Of a stretch of 64,000 bases of DNA, positions 26,316 through 35,318 are shown one piece after another. A program made the translations under genes and the position numbers. The stretch's first letter is position 1, and each line of letters begins with the position of its first letter. Source of the stretch: Gammaproteobacteria bacterium (lineage in GTDB: Bacteria > Pseudomonadota > Gammaproteobacteria > Pseudomonadales > Azotimanducaceae); the NCBI GenBank assembly GCA_026708185.1, contig JAPOVK010000036.1, positions 36,789 through 100,788 of the forward strand, in the 5' to 3' direction. The notes under the pieces were generated by a model, which saw only the letters and a list, made by a program, of their open reading frames with translations, was not told the origin of the DNA and did no database searches.

Positions 26316-28345
26316 AGACGATGGTGCGGCCGTTTGGGCTCCTGCTCGTGGCCGTGGCTGCTTCGGCGTGCCGTCCGGATCCGGAAGTCGCCGCCCCGCT
26401 TGCCGTGGTGGCACCTCAGCTCACCGGGGATTGGGCCGAGATCATCGAACGGGGCACGATCCGCCTGGCGCGACGGTCCTGGACCGGCTTCGAGACCCTG
26501 CCTTCGCAAGGCCTGTCGACCGAGCAGTACCGCCGCCTCGCCGAGGGCTTCGCGGCCCGCCACGGCTTGGTGGTGGACTGGGTGATCGCCGCGGACATGG
26601 CCGAGATCTTCGCGGTGCTCGACGAAGGACGGGCCGACATCGCCGTACACAACATCACCGTGCTGCCTTCCCGCGAGGAACGCGTGGCCTTCTCCGTGCC
26701 GCTTACACGCTCGCGAGAGTGGGTGATCGGAAGGCGCGAGGACGGCGTCTTCGGCGTAGCGGCGGGGACCGCCTACGTCGAGTCCCTGGCGGCCCACTAT
26801 CCCGATGCCGACCGTGCGCCGGTACCGGACGACGCCGATCCGGTCACGTTCGGCACCCTCATCGAGACCGGCGAGATCGACGCCACGATCATGGACGAGG
26901 CGGCGGCCCGGGTCGTGGTGCGGGCCAGTCCCGGGGTCGAGAAAATCCGCGAACTGCCCGAGTTGCACGAACATGCCTGGGCGGTGCGCAAGACCAACCC
27001 TCGGCTCAAGGAGGCTCTTGACGGCTACCTGCGCGAACGGCACAGCGTCGACGAGCAGGTCCTTGCCCACCGAGACTGGCCGGCCGTGCAAGATGCCAAG
27101 CGGCTGCGCATGCTGACGGTGAACGCCCCGACGACGTACTACCTGTGGCGCGGCGAACTGCTCGGCTACGAGTACGAGCTGGTGCGGCTCTTCGCCGACG
27201 CCCATGACCTGGAGCTTGAAGTGGTCGTCGCCCGCGACACCAACGCCCTGATCGATGACCTGCTCGCGGGACGCGGCGACCTGATCGCGGCCGGGCTGAC
27301 ACCGACGCCGCCGCGCGAAGCAAGGGGCTTGAGCTTCTCGCGCCCCTACCTGTCGATCCGGGAGACCTTTGTGACCGCGGCGGCCCCGATCACCGACTTA
27401 GCCGGTCTGGCCGGGCGCCGCATCGTCGTGAATCCGGCGACGAGCCACGCCGCCACGCTGCGTACGTTGACCGTGCCGCAGCCGTTCGCCATTGACCACG
27501 TCGAACAGTCCACCGCGGCGATCCTCTCCGGCGTTGCCGACGGCACTTACGACGCCACGCTCGTCGATGGCCAGCACGCCGAGCTTGCCGCAACGTTCGA
27601 CGAGGAGTTGACCCTTGGCCTCGCGCTTGAACCCGCCCAGGGCCTTGCCTGGGCCGTGCGCGAGAATAGCGTCGATCTGCTCCGGGAACTCGACGCGTTC
27701 ATCGACGAGAACTACCGCGGCTACGCCTTCAACGTCCTGCGCAACAAGTACTTCGTGAACAAGCGGCGCATGAGCCGGCAGCGCGAGCACCGGGTCACTT
27801 CAGATGTGCTGTCCCCTTACGACGACATCGTCCGACCGCTAGCGCAAACGGCAGGCTTCGACTGGCGCCTGGTCGTCGCGCAGATGTACCAGGAGAGCGG
27901 CTTCGATCCCGATCGCGTGAGTTTTGCCGGGGCGCGCGGCTTGCTGCAGGTGCTGCCGTCAACGGCGGAGGAGGTGGGCATCGATCCCGGCCGCCTGGCG
28001 GAGCCGGAAATGGGCATCACCGCCGGCGTGAAATACCTGGCGTGGACGCGCGAACGATTCCCCAACCTGCCCGTCGGTGAACAGCTCTGGTTCGCCCTCG
28101 CGGCCTACAACGCGGGTCCCGGTCACGTCCGTGACGGGCGACGACTAGCGGCCCGTTTGGGCCTCGACAGCTCGTTGTGGTTCGACAACGTCGAGAGGGC
28201 GATGCTGAAACTGGCGGAACCGGAATACGCCCGAAGCGCAGCCCACGGCTACGTACGCGGCACGGAAGTCGTTCAATACGTCGGCGATATCCGCGACCGG
28301 TTCGGCGCCTACGTGGAGTACTTCCGCACGCTCGACCGCGGCTGA
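26312..28345 (+). CDS. MltF-like lytic transglycosylase with two solute-binding domains
   Basis: 677 residues from GTG 26312. The lipobox VAASAC places the mature N-terminus at Cys20. Two solute-binding (SBP_bac_3) modules follow: the first about residues 45-250 (RGTIRLARRSW, then NITVLPSREERVAFS), the second about 265-480 (RLRMLTVNAPTTYYLWRGE, ELVRLFADAHDLELEVVVA, GLTPTPPREARGLSFSRPYL). The SLT domain (about 500-640) has VAQMYQESGFDPDRVS with the catalytic Glu, GARGLLQVLPSTAEEVG and LAAYNAGPGHV. MltF normally has a single sensor module that controls the catalytic domain; the duplication is unusual. Confidence 0.88.
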   Translation: MKTMVRPFGLLLVAVAASACRPDPEVAAPLAVVAPQLTGDWAEIIERGTIRLARRSWTGFETLPSQGLSTEQYRRLAEGFAARHGLVVDWVIAADMAEIFAVLDEGRADIAVHNITVLPSREERVAFSVPLTRSREWVIGRREDGVFGVAAGTAYVESLAAHYPDADRAPVPDDADPVTFGTLIETGEIDATIMDEAAARVVVRASPGVEKIRELPELHEHAWAVRKTNPRLKEALDGYLRERHSVDEQVLAHRDWPAVQDAKRLRMLTVNAPTTYYLWRGELLGYEYELVRLFADAHDLELEVVVARDTNALIDDLLAGRGDLIAAGLTPTPPREARGLSFSRPYLSIRETFVTAAAPITDLAGLAGRRIVVNPATSHAATLRTLTVPQPFAIDHVEQSTAAILSGVADGTYDATLVDGQHAELAATFDEELTLGLALEPAQGLAWAVRENSVDLLRELDAFIDENYRGYAFNVLRNKYFVNKRRMSRQREHRVTSDVLSPYDDIVRPLAQTAGFDWRLVVAQMYQESGFDPDRVSFAGARGLLQVLPSTAEEVGIDPGRLAEPEMGITAGVKYLAWTRERFPNLPVGEQLWFALAAYNAGPGHVRDGRRLAARLGLDSSLWFDNVERAMLKLAEPEYARSAAHGYVRGTEVVQYVGDIRDRFGAYVEYFRTLDRG

Positions 28346-29336
28346 TCAGGTCTTGCGGTACACCCGGCGCGGGTCTTGCGGACCCTTGCCGATGGCGGCT
28401 ACCCGTCCTTGATCGACGAGCTTTGATAAGCGTGTACGAGTCGCGCGCGTCGATCGACCGATGGCGGCCGCGATATCGCTCGTGGTGCGATCGCCACTGT
28501 CTAGGAGATCCAGAATCGCTTGATCGATTGGGTCAGCCGTTGCCGCGTCCACGGGTTCCGTCGACATGGTGACGCGCAACCGAGTCCCGATTTCCTCCCA
28601 GTTCGGCGTCGGTATGCCGGCCTGTTGGCAGACGGCGATCATCCGTTGGGCCCCGCTCCCCCAGTGCTCGATCAGCCCGAGTTCATGGAAGACGCGCCCG
28701 ATTACACGGTTGCGGAGTTTCGAGACGCCGCGCGGAAGGTCCTCGACGGTCAGGCCGAACGGCAACAGGCCAGGGTTCTCGATCTCGAGCCTGTCGTCGA
28801 ACACCGCAACACGGATCGGCGCACCGCGCTGAGAGTAGTCGGCGTGCACGACGGCGTTGATGATTGCCTCACGAACGGCCAGTGGCGGCACGGCTCGCCG
28901 GGGGCGGTGTCGAAGGGCCCGATTTCGAGGCCGCGTCCGGTGTGGCGCTCGACAAGGCAATCGCAGCCGGGATCGCTTCGGTTAGCGGCATCGTGAGTTG
29001 GGCGTGGTCGGCGATTCGAGACCTGTCCAAGCCGTTGAAGCGGCCCGCTTGGATCCACGCATCGGGAAAGTGGGCAAGACGATCTTTGCCGTAAAGCAAG
29101 ACGCCGCCAACCGTGGCGACCTTGCGTCCTTGGTGCCTCGTGCATAGGCCTAGAATGTCGAGGTCGTTCTTTTCGAGTGTCCTGAACTCGGCGAAGGACT
29201 CGGAAGCAGCTCGGAAGTCCAACGCTTCCGAGTCCACTGGCATCGCGGCGAGGCGCCCTCGGTACGCGGGCCTCCCAATCAAGGCCGGAATGGCGAACGC
29301 GAACGGGAGTACCCGTTCGTGGACGTGGCGGACCTA
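28346..29336 (-). pseudogene. Broken RecG-like/AlbA_2 ATP-binding regulator (COG2865 type)
   Basis: Three minus-strand frames each carry part of one protein. About 29336-28960 reads FAIPALIGRPAYRG and later GRKVATVGGVLLYGKDRLA; a one-base loss near 28955 shifts to ERHTGRGLEIGPF, and a second shift near 28925 leads into RRAVPPLAVREAIINAVVHA, DYSQRGAPIRVAVFDD and a C-terminal winged helix (SDIAAAIGRSTRATRTRLSK). The intact family has about 200 more N-terminal residues (AlbA_2 domain), absent here because the frame closes against the stop of the D-aminoacylase gene. Pseudogene by truncation plus two frameshifts; sequencing error could explain the shifts but not the truncation. Confidence 0.75.
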
Positions 29337-29354
29337 CCGGTCCGCGCGCACCGG

Positions 29355-31061
29355 TCAGCCGCCGGTCTGCAACCCCCGGAACAGCCGCCCGGCCACCGCA
29401 CCCGTGTGCTCGTTGTCCTCGAGGAAGACCTCGCCGTTGACGATGGTGTTCTTGATGCCGTGGGCGACCTGCTTGAGCCGCTTGGCTCCCGCGGGCAGAT
29501 CGTGGACCACCTCCGGCATCGCAGGTCCCACGGCGTCGGGGTCGAACACCACGAGATCGGCGTTCAGGCCTTCCCGGATTAGGCCTCGGTCGTGCATGCC
29601 CCACTGCGTCGCGGTGTTGTAGGTGAGTTGGCGCACCGCATCCTCCAGCGTCAGGGCTTCCTTCTCGCGCACCCAGTGGCCGAGCAGGTGGGTCTGCAGG
29701 GAGCTGTCCATGATCTGCGAGACGTGGGCGCCGGAGTCGGAGAAGGTCACCACCGACCGGGGATGGCGGATGAGTTCGAGGACGTCGTCTTGGTTCTCGT
29801 TGGCGGCGGGCTGTCGAAAGAACTGGTTGAAGTCCTTCTGTAGACCCAGCTCGATCATGAGATCCACGGGATCCATGCCCCGCTCCGCCGCGACGTCGCG
29901 CAGCAACCGGTCGTCGCCCGAGACGTCGTCCATGATGTAGAAGTGATCGTAGTCCGGGGCGCGAGCCTCGACGCCGACGATCTTGCCGCCCGGCGCCTCG
30001 CCCCTGGCGGCTTCGACGAGCTTCGCACGCAGGTCCGGATCGCGGAGCCTCGCTTTCTGTTCATCGATCGGCAGGGCGCGGATGTCCCGCCAGGTGTCCC
30101 AGCGGTCGAACGGCAACTGCGTCTTGAACGACAGCAGCATGTTGAGGGGCCGGGAGTGCACCTGGACGAACATACGCCCGCCCGCGGCACAGGTCTCGTC
30201 GACCAGGTCCACGAAGCCGCGCCAGTAGTCGGGTGCGTGACGAGAGCTGAACATGCCCCAGGTCTGCGGCACCCCGGACTCGACGGCAAGGTCGCGCAGC
30301 CGGTCGAAGTACTCGCGCAGCCGGTCCGGGCGCCGGCCGACCTGTTCGTGGGCGATCTCGAAGATGCCCCTGCCCGTTTCGCCGACGGCGTTGACGATGG
30401 CGCGGACTTCGTCCCAGTCCGCCGCGCGGCTTGCCACCGGTCGGTCGTCGGCGGTGACGTGGTTGACCGTGCGCGACGTGGAAAAGCCGATGGCACCTGC
30501 CGTTACGGCTTCCTTGGCGAGCCGGCACATGGCCGCCAACTCGTCCGGAGTCGGCGGCTCCGTGAAGGCGCGTTCGCCCATGACATAGGTTCTGAGCGCC
30601 GAGTGGCCGATGTAGCCCGCGTAGTTGATCCCCTTGGGCAGCGCATCGATGGTGTCCAGGAACTCCGGGAACGTCTCCCATGTCCAGTCGATGCCCGCCA
30701 GCATGGCGTCCCGCGAGATGTCCTCCGCGCGCTCCAAGTTGCGGAAGACCAGGTCCGCATCCTGTTCCCGGCACGGCGCGATGGTGAATCCGCAGTTGCC
30801 CATCACGACGCTGGTGACGCCGTGGTAGCAGGAACACGAACCGAGGCGATCCCAGAAGATCTGGGCGTCCATGTGCGTATGCCCGTCTACGAAGCCGGGA
30901 GAGACGACGTGGCCCTCGGCGTCGACGGTGCGCCTGGCGCGTTCGCGAACGCGGCCGATGGCGGCGATCCGGCCGTCCTTGACCGCGACGTCGGCGACGT
31001 AGCGCGGCGCGCCCGAGCCGTCGATCACGGTGCCGTTGGCAACCACCAGGTCGTAGGCCAT
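29355..31061 (-). CDS. N-acyl-D-amino-acid deacylase family amidohydrolase
   Basis: 568 residues from ATG 31061. Motifs: SPGFVDGHTHMDAQIFWDR, HGVTSVVMGNCGFTIAP, SGAHVSQIMD and a C-terminal KNTIVNGEVFLEDNEHTGAV. It is a paralogue of 13375-15018 with the same Cys-containing motif, but differs in the middle, with SRPLNMLLSFKTQLPFDRWD and RAPDYDHFYIMDDVSGDD. Proteins of this kind are common in marine and soil proteobacteria that metabolise amides. A TATACT lies upstream at 31103-31098. Confidence 0.88.
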   Translation of the reverse strand: MAYDLVVANGTVIDGSGAPRYVADVAVKDGRIAAIGRVRERARRTVDAEGHVVSPGFVDGHTHMDAQIFWDRLGSCSCYHGVTSVVMGNCGFTIAPCREQDADLVFRNLERAEDISRDAMLAGIDWTWETFPEFLDTIDALPKGINYAGYIGHSALRTYVMGERAFTEPPTPDELAAMCRLAKEAVTAGAIGFSTSRTVNHVTADDRPVASRAADWDEVRAIVNAVGETGRGIFEIAHEQVGRRPDRLREYFDRLRDLAVESGVPQTWGMFSSRHAPDYWRGFVDLVDETCAAGGRMFVQVHSRPLNMLLSFKTQLPFDRWDTWRDIRALPIDEQKARLRDPDLRAKLVEAARGEAPGGKIVGVEARAPDYDHFYIMDDVSGDDRLLRDVAAERGMDPVDLMIELGLQKDFNQFFRQPAANENQDDVLELIRHPRSVVTFSDSGAHVSQIMDSSLQTHLLGHWVREKEALTLEDAVRQLTYNTATQWGMHDRGLIREGLNADLVVFDPDAVGPAMPEVVHDLPAGAKRLKQVAHGIKNTIVNGEVFLEDNEHTGAVAGRLFRGLQTGG

Positions 31062-31097
31062 GGCCACCCCACATCCAACGCGAAGCACAAGGGCCCG

Positions 31098-31103
31098 AGT
31101 ATA
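31098..31103 (-). promoter_or_regulatory. -10 box for the second D-aminoacylase gene
   Basis: TATACT on the minus strand (31103-31098), 36 bases before ATG 31061; no clear -35 hexamer. The divergent dehydrogenase has TACGAT at 31124-31129 in the same gap. Confidence 0.35.
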
Positions 31104-31160
31104 ACGTCCGGGCGAAGTCGCGTTACGATGTGGACGGTTTGTGGCAGGACATAGGCATCG

Positions 31161-32216
31161 ATGATCAAGACCATCGCGGTGATCGAAGGCGATGACGCGG
31201 CCCCGGAAGCCATGCGCCCGGTCGTCCAACTCCTCGATTCGCTGAACATGGGACTCGAGTGGACCTACCCAGAGGTGGGCGAGGTGGCGGAGGAGCGAAC
31301 CGGCTCGGCCTTTCCGCCGGCGGCGAAAGCCATGATCGACCGCGCGGACAGTACCTTCTTCGGCTCCACCAGCGGCAAGACCGGCGTCGCGCTCAACTAC
31401 CTCCGCTGGGGCAAGGAGACCTACGCCAACGTCCGCCCGTGCCGTTACCTCCCGGGCTGCGCGAGTCCGCTGGCGCAGCCGGACGGCATCGACTTCGTGA
31501 TCGTGCGCGAGAACCTCGAGGACCTCTACGTGGGTGTCGAGGGTCCGCTCGAAGACCTGGCCCCTTTGAATCTCACGGGGCGGACCATCAGGAAGCCCGT
31601 CCACCAGGTTGGCGAGGGGCGCTTCGCCATCAAGGCGATCACCCGGGAAGGCACGGAGCGCGTGGTCCGGTTCGCCTTCGAACTGGCGCGCAAACGCAAC
31701 GGCAAGCGCAAGCTGACCTGCGCCACCAAGCACAACATGCTGCGCGGCACCGACGGCTTCTTCCTCGAGGTCGCGAGCGGCCTTGCCGCGGACTACCCGG
31801 ACGTCGCCTTCGAGTCCTTCATCATCGACGATTTCGCCTGCCGGATGATCCGCGAGCCCCAGAAGTACGACGTGGTGGTCATGCCGAACCAGTACGGCGA
31901 CATCCTGTCCGACGCGGCTGGCGGTCTGGTCGGCAGCCTAGGTTTGGCCGCGAGCGGCTGCTTCGGCGACGACTACGCCTACTTCGAACCGGCGCACGGA
32001 ACCGCACCGGACATCGCCGGCCGGAACATCATCAACCCCACCGCGGCCATGCTCTCCGCCACCATGATGCTCGACTATCTCGGGTTCGAGGCACAGGCGC
32101 GGCAGATCGAGGCCGCCGTGGCGCGGGTCTATGCCGAGGGCGTGGCGTTGACGCCGGACCAGGGCGGCGAGGCGAGCACGACGGCGTTCTGCGCGGCGGT
32201 CGGTCGGGCGCTTTGA
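31161..32216 (+). CDS. Isocitrate/isopropylmalate dehydrogenase-family protein
   Basis: 351 residues from ATG 31161. The beta-decarboxylating dehydrogenase fold is shown by VIEGDDAAPEAMRPVVQLLD, YANVRPCRYLPGC, FVIVRENLEDLYVGVEG, LTCATKHNMLRGTDGFF, VVMPNQYGDILSDAAGGLVG (metal and cofactor aspartates) and EPAHGTAPDIAGRNIINPTA. The NVRP and RENLEDLY segments resemble isocitrate- and tartrate-dehydrogenase-like enzymes more than LeuB, but substrate and cofactor cannot be fixed. It stands apart from any leu or TCA gene and is followed ten bases later by an alpha/beta hydrolase. Confidence 0.87.
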   Translation: MIKTIAVIEGDDAAPEAMRPVVQLLDSLNMGLEWTYPEVGEVAEERTGSAFPPAAKAMIDRADSTFFGSTSGKTGVALNYLRWGKETYANVRPCRYLPGCASPLAQPDGIDFVIVRENLEDLYVGVEGPLEDLAPLNLTGRTIRKPVHQVGEGRFAIKAITREGTERVVRFAFELARKRNGKRKLTCATKHNMLRGTDGFFLEVASGLAADYPDVAFESFIIDDFACRMIREPQKYDVVVMPNQYGDILSDAAGGLVGSLGLAASGCFGDDYAYFEPAHGTAPDIAGRNIINPTAAMLSATMMLDYLGFEAQARQIEAAVARVYAEGVALTPDQGGEASTTAFCAAVGRAL

Positions 32217-32226
32217 CCACGCCGCG

Positions 32227-33021
32227 GTGATCGGCGAGAAGTCCGTGCCACAGCCGCACTGGGAAGTCCACGACGGCACCGGGCCGTACCTGCTCCTGAT
32301 CCACGGCTTCCTGTCGAGCGGCGCCCAGTGGCTGCCGAACATCGAGGCGCTTGGCGACGTTTGCCGGCCGGTTACCCTGGAGCTGTATGGCCATGGCCGA
32401 TCCCCATCGCCAGCCGCCTTGACTCCCTACCAGACGCCCCGGTACGCCGAGGCGATCGACGACATCCGCGACCAACTCGACGTGGACTCGTGGTTCGTCT
32501 GCGGTTATTCGCTGGGTGCGGCGGTCAGTATCCGCTATGCGCTCGACTACCCGCACCGGGTCCGCGGCCATATCTTCACCAACTCCGCTTCGGCGTTCTC
32601 CGAGCGCCGCCTGGGCGACGCTTGGCGTGCCAACGCACGTGAATCGGCGCAGCGCATCCGCGTCGGCGGAAAGGCCGCGTTGGAACGCATCGCTGTGCAC
32701 CCGAAGCGCGCCAAGCGGCTGCCCCCGGACGTCTACGAAGCGTTGGTCGCGGATGCGGAGCGCATCGACCCCGCGGGGATAGCCAATGCCATGGAATCCA
32801 TGATGCCGACGGCGTCGGTACGCGACGACCTCCGTCACAACTCGAAGCCGGCGCTGTTGGTCTGCGGCCGCTTCGAGAAGCGTTTCGCGCCGCACCGGGC
32901 TCACGCCGAGGCGGTCATGCCGCACCTCGAGGTGGTCGACGTCGACAGCGGCCACGCCGTCAACATGGCGGCGGCGGATGCGTTCAATGCCCACGTGGCG
33001 GCGTTCATCAGCGCCCACTAG
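32227..33021 (+). CDS. Alpha/beta hydrolase
   Basis: 264 residues from GTG 32227. The alpha/beta hydrolase fold is complete: LLLIHGFLSSGAQWLPNI with the oxyanion HG, ELYGHGRSPSP, VCGYSLGAAVSIRYALDYP with the nucleophile Ser in GYSLG, ALLVCGRFEKRF near the acid residue and VVDVDSGHAVNMAAAD with the catalytic His. The substrate is unknown; cytoplasmic. It ends five bases before the acyltransferase gene, so the two are probably in one operon and may act in lipid metabolism. Confidence 0.88.
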   Translation: MIGEKSVPQPHWEVHDGTGPYLLLIHGFLSSGAQWLPNIEALGDVCRPVTLELYGHGRSPSPAALTPYQTPRYAEAIDDIRDQLDVDSWFVCGYSLGAAVSIRYALDYPHRVRGHIFTNSASAFSERRLGDAWRANARESAQRIRVGGKAALERIAVHPKRAKRLPPDVYEALVADAERIDPAGIANAMESMMPTASVRDDLRHNSKPALLVCGRFEKRFAPHRAHAEAVMPHLEVVDVDSGHAVNMAAADAFNAHVAAFISAH

Positions 33022-33026
33022 GACCG

Positions 33027-33857
33027 ATGACGCACATCGTCGATACCCTGATCGAAGAGCGCGCCATCCGATTGATGCGCCATGCGGCGCTGTGGGAGGT
33101 CCTCAAGCGCGGCCTGTACCCACTCCTGCTCTACGATACGGCGCGGCGGATGGCGGATGTCGTCGCGCCGATGTCCGCGGAGCAGACCTTCGACTATCTG
33201 CTCGAAACGCTCGCGATGGACGTCGCCGTTACCGGTCTGGACAACATCCCCCGCGAAGGCCTCGTCTTCGTAACCCCCAACCACCCCGCCGGGATCGCGG
33301 ACGGCATCGCGGTCTACGAGGCCCTGCGCCGCGTGCGTCCGGACATCACCTTCTTCGCGAACCGCGACGCCATCCGCATCTCTCCCGCCCTTGCTGAAGT
33401 CATCGTGCCCGTGGAATGGCGCGAGGAGGAACGCACGCGGGCCAAGGCTCGGGAGACCCTGCGCGCTGCCAACCGCGCCTTCCGGGCAGGTCGATTGGTC
33501 GTCGTTTTTCCGTCCGGGCGGCTGGCGCGACCGACACCCATCGGCTTGTGGGAACGTCCCTGGCAGGCGACCGCCTTCGCGTTGGCGCAGAAGCACGATG
33601 CGCCGATCGTGCCGATGCACATCCGCGGCCACAACTCGCTCTTGTACTACTGCTTTTGGTTCTTGAACCGGGAACTCAAGGACATGACGTTGTTCCGCGA
33701 GGTCGTCAACAAGCGCGGGCGCAGCTACCGGATCGATGTCGGCGAGCTGTTCGAGCCGCGCGGCGAGCCGAACGAACTCGCCCCGGCACTACGGCGGTTC
33801 GTCGTGCGCGACATGCGCAGGGGAGCGCGTCGGTTCGAGGCAGGTGAAACCCTCTGA
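33027..33857 (+). CDS. Lysophospholipid/glycerol-phosphate acyltransferase family protein
   Basis: 276 residues from ATG 33027. The PlsC-type motif appears as VTPNHPAGIADGIAVYEALR near residue 82, where the His-to-Asp spacing is one residue longer than classical HX4D, as in some divergent members. Motif III-like VVVFPSGRLARPTPIGLWER follows near 160, then APIVPMHIRGHNSLLYYCF near 192. The N-terminus is amphipathic rather than a true membrane span, so peripheral inner-membrane association is likely. It would transfer acyl groups to a lysophospholipid or related acceptor. Confidence 0.85.
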   Translation: MTHIVDTLIEERAIRLMRHAALWEVLKRGLYPLLLYDTARRMADVVAPMSAEQTFDYLLETLAMDVAVTGLDNIPREGLVFVTPNHPAGIADGIAVYEALRRVRPDITFFANRDAIRISPALAEVIVPVEWREEERTRAKARETLRAANRAFRAGRLVVVFPSGRLARPTPIGLWERPWQATAFALAQKHDAPIVPMHIRGHNSLLYYCFWFLNRELKDMTLFREVVNKRGRSYRIDVGELFEPRGEPNELAPALRRFVVRDMRRGARRFEAGETL

Positions 33858-33865
33858 TCGCCAAG

Positions 33866-33881
33866 GCACCTAGGGGGGTGC
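33866..33881 (+). terminator. Weak candidate terminator
   Basis: GCACC (33866-33870), a six-base loop and GGTGC (33877-33881) followed by TACTCTT, just after the acyltransferase stop. The stem is short and the T-run poor, so this is a weak call. Confidence 0.25.
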
Positions 33882-33912
33882 TACTCTTGCAGCATCCAGG
33901 CCGGGTTCCAGG

Positions 33913-35262
33913 GTGAACATGGGGACTGAGCGTACGCCTTTCGCCCGCCGATTGAGAGCGCTTCTCGTCGGCGGTCTTCTGTTACCCCCTGGCGCGCTGG
34001 CGAGCGAAGGAGTTGAGCCAAGAGCGGCGCCGCCCACTTGTACTCCGATGATGCTCATGAGGGCGCAGACAACCATGGACCTCGAGCACGCTTGGAGTGG
34101 GCTCCCCCTGTTGCGCGACATGGAGACCGCCTGCGCGGGGCCCGACAGCGGGAAGAACTACTGGGAGAAGGCGTTCTACTGGGAGCACCGAGCGACCGCC
34201 GAGAGCCTCGTCGGCAACCACGGTACGGCATCCGTCTACGGTGCCAAGGTGACTCGCCACCACCCAGATGGTCTTCCGGCGAGAGTGGCGTTGCCTAGCT
34301 CGGCAACCGCGACGGCGGCGTTGCCGTACATCGTAGGGCGCGCGGCCCGACACCGCGTCGTCATGGTCAACGAGCGGCACCTCGTCTCCACGGATCGGCT
34401 GCTGACGCTGGCACTCCTTCGTCCCCTCTACGGTCAGGGGTTCCGCCATCTTGCCGTCGAGGCGTTGTGGCGCGGGCAAACCGGGCTGAACGAGCGCGGC
34501 TATCCGATCCGCGAATCCGGTTTCTATGCAAGCGATGTCGTCTTCGCCGAACTGCTGCGCGAAGCCATCGCGCTCGGCTACCGGGTCGTCCCGTACGAGG
34601 CGAGCCAGGAGCAGGGCCAGGCAACGGACACCTTGAACGACCTGCAGGCGCGCGACTACTGGCAGGCGAGGAACCTGATCGCCGCGACATTGGATCTGGA
34701 TCCCGAAGCCAAGGTTCTAGTCCACAGCGGTTTGGCACACATCGAGGAGGCGGTGTCTCCGGGCTGGTGGCCCATGGGGCACTATTTTCGTGAGGAGACG
34801 GGGCTCGACCCGCTAACGGTGGACCAGACGCTGCTCGCCGAGCGCGGTACGGACGATTTCGAGCATGGATGGCGCGTCGACGCTGAAAGCCGCGGCCTGA
34901 TCCAGGACGGACCAGTCGTCTTGCTGGACGGCGAGGGCGACCTTCTACAGATCGAACCGGACCGAGTTGATATCCGCGTTCTGAATCCGCGGACGCAGTT
35001 CGTGGCCGGGCGGCCCGCGTGGATGGGTATGGGTGGGCGCAGGCGGCCCGTGCAGGTCGATACCGCCGAATGCGCCGAGGATGCCTGCGTCGTCTCGGCT
35101 TTCGACGTCAGGTGGGGCGACCGTGCAGTGCCGTACGATCGGGTCGAAACGGGAACAGCGGCAGTGAATCTGTACCTGCCGCAAGACGCCGAGATGGAAC
35201 TGCGGGGCCACCGACTCGATGGCACGCTCGTGTTTCGCCGCCTGCTGACGACGCCGCCCTGA
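33913..35262 (+). CDS. Secreted protein of the ChaN/EreA-like fold (putative)
   Basis: 449 residues from GTG 33913 (ATG 33919 is in frame). A signal peptide covers about residues 1-31. The central part, RHRVVMVNERHLVSTDRLL then ALLRPLYGQGFRHLAVEAL and later ALGYRVVPYEA and AKVLVHSGLAHIEE, has the order of motifs of the ChaN/erythromycin-esterase-like/TraB superfamily (E-x-H near strand 1, E after strand 2, H near the C-terminal end). The family binds metal or haem or hydrolyses peptides. A beta-rich C-terminal 120 residues follow. I recognise the fold tentatively and propose no substrate. Confidence 0.6.
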   Translation: MNMGTERTPFARRLRALLVGGLLLPPGALASEGVEPRAAPPTCTPMMLMRAQTTMDLEHAWSGLPLLRDMETACAGPDSGKNYWEKAFYWEHRATAESLVGNHGTASVYGAKVTRHHPDGLPARVALPSSATATAALPYIVGRAARHRVVMVNERHLVSTDRLLTLALLRPLYGQGFRHLAVEALWRGQTGLNERGYPIRESGFYASDVVFAELLREAIALGYRVVPYEASQEQGQATDTLNDLQARDYWQARNLIAATLDLDPEAKVLVHSGLAHIEEAVSPGWWPMGHYFREETGLDPLTVDQTLLAERGTDDFEHGWRVDAESRGLIQDGPVVLLDGEGDLLQIEPDRVDIRVLNPRTQFVAGRPAWMGMGGRRRPVQVDTAECAEDACVVSAFDVRWGDRAVPYDRVETGTAAVNLYLPQDAEMELRGHRLDGTLVFRRLLTTPP

Positions 35263-35318
35263 CTACTGACTCGGCTGTTCGCTCGCCGTCCTTGCAGGAG
35301 GGGTTCGGGGAGACGGGG

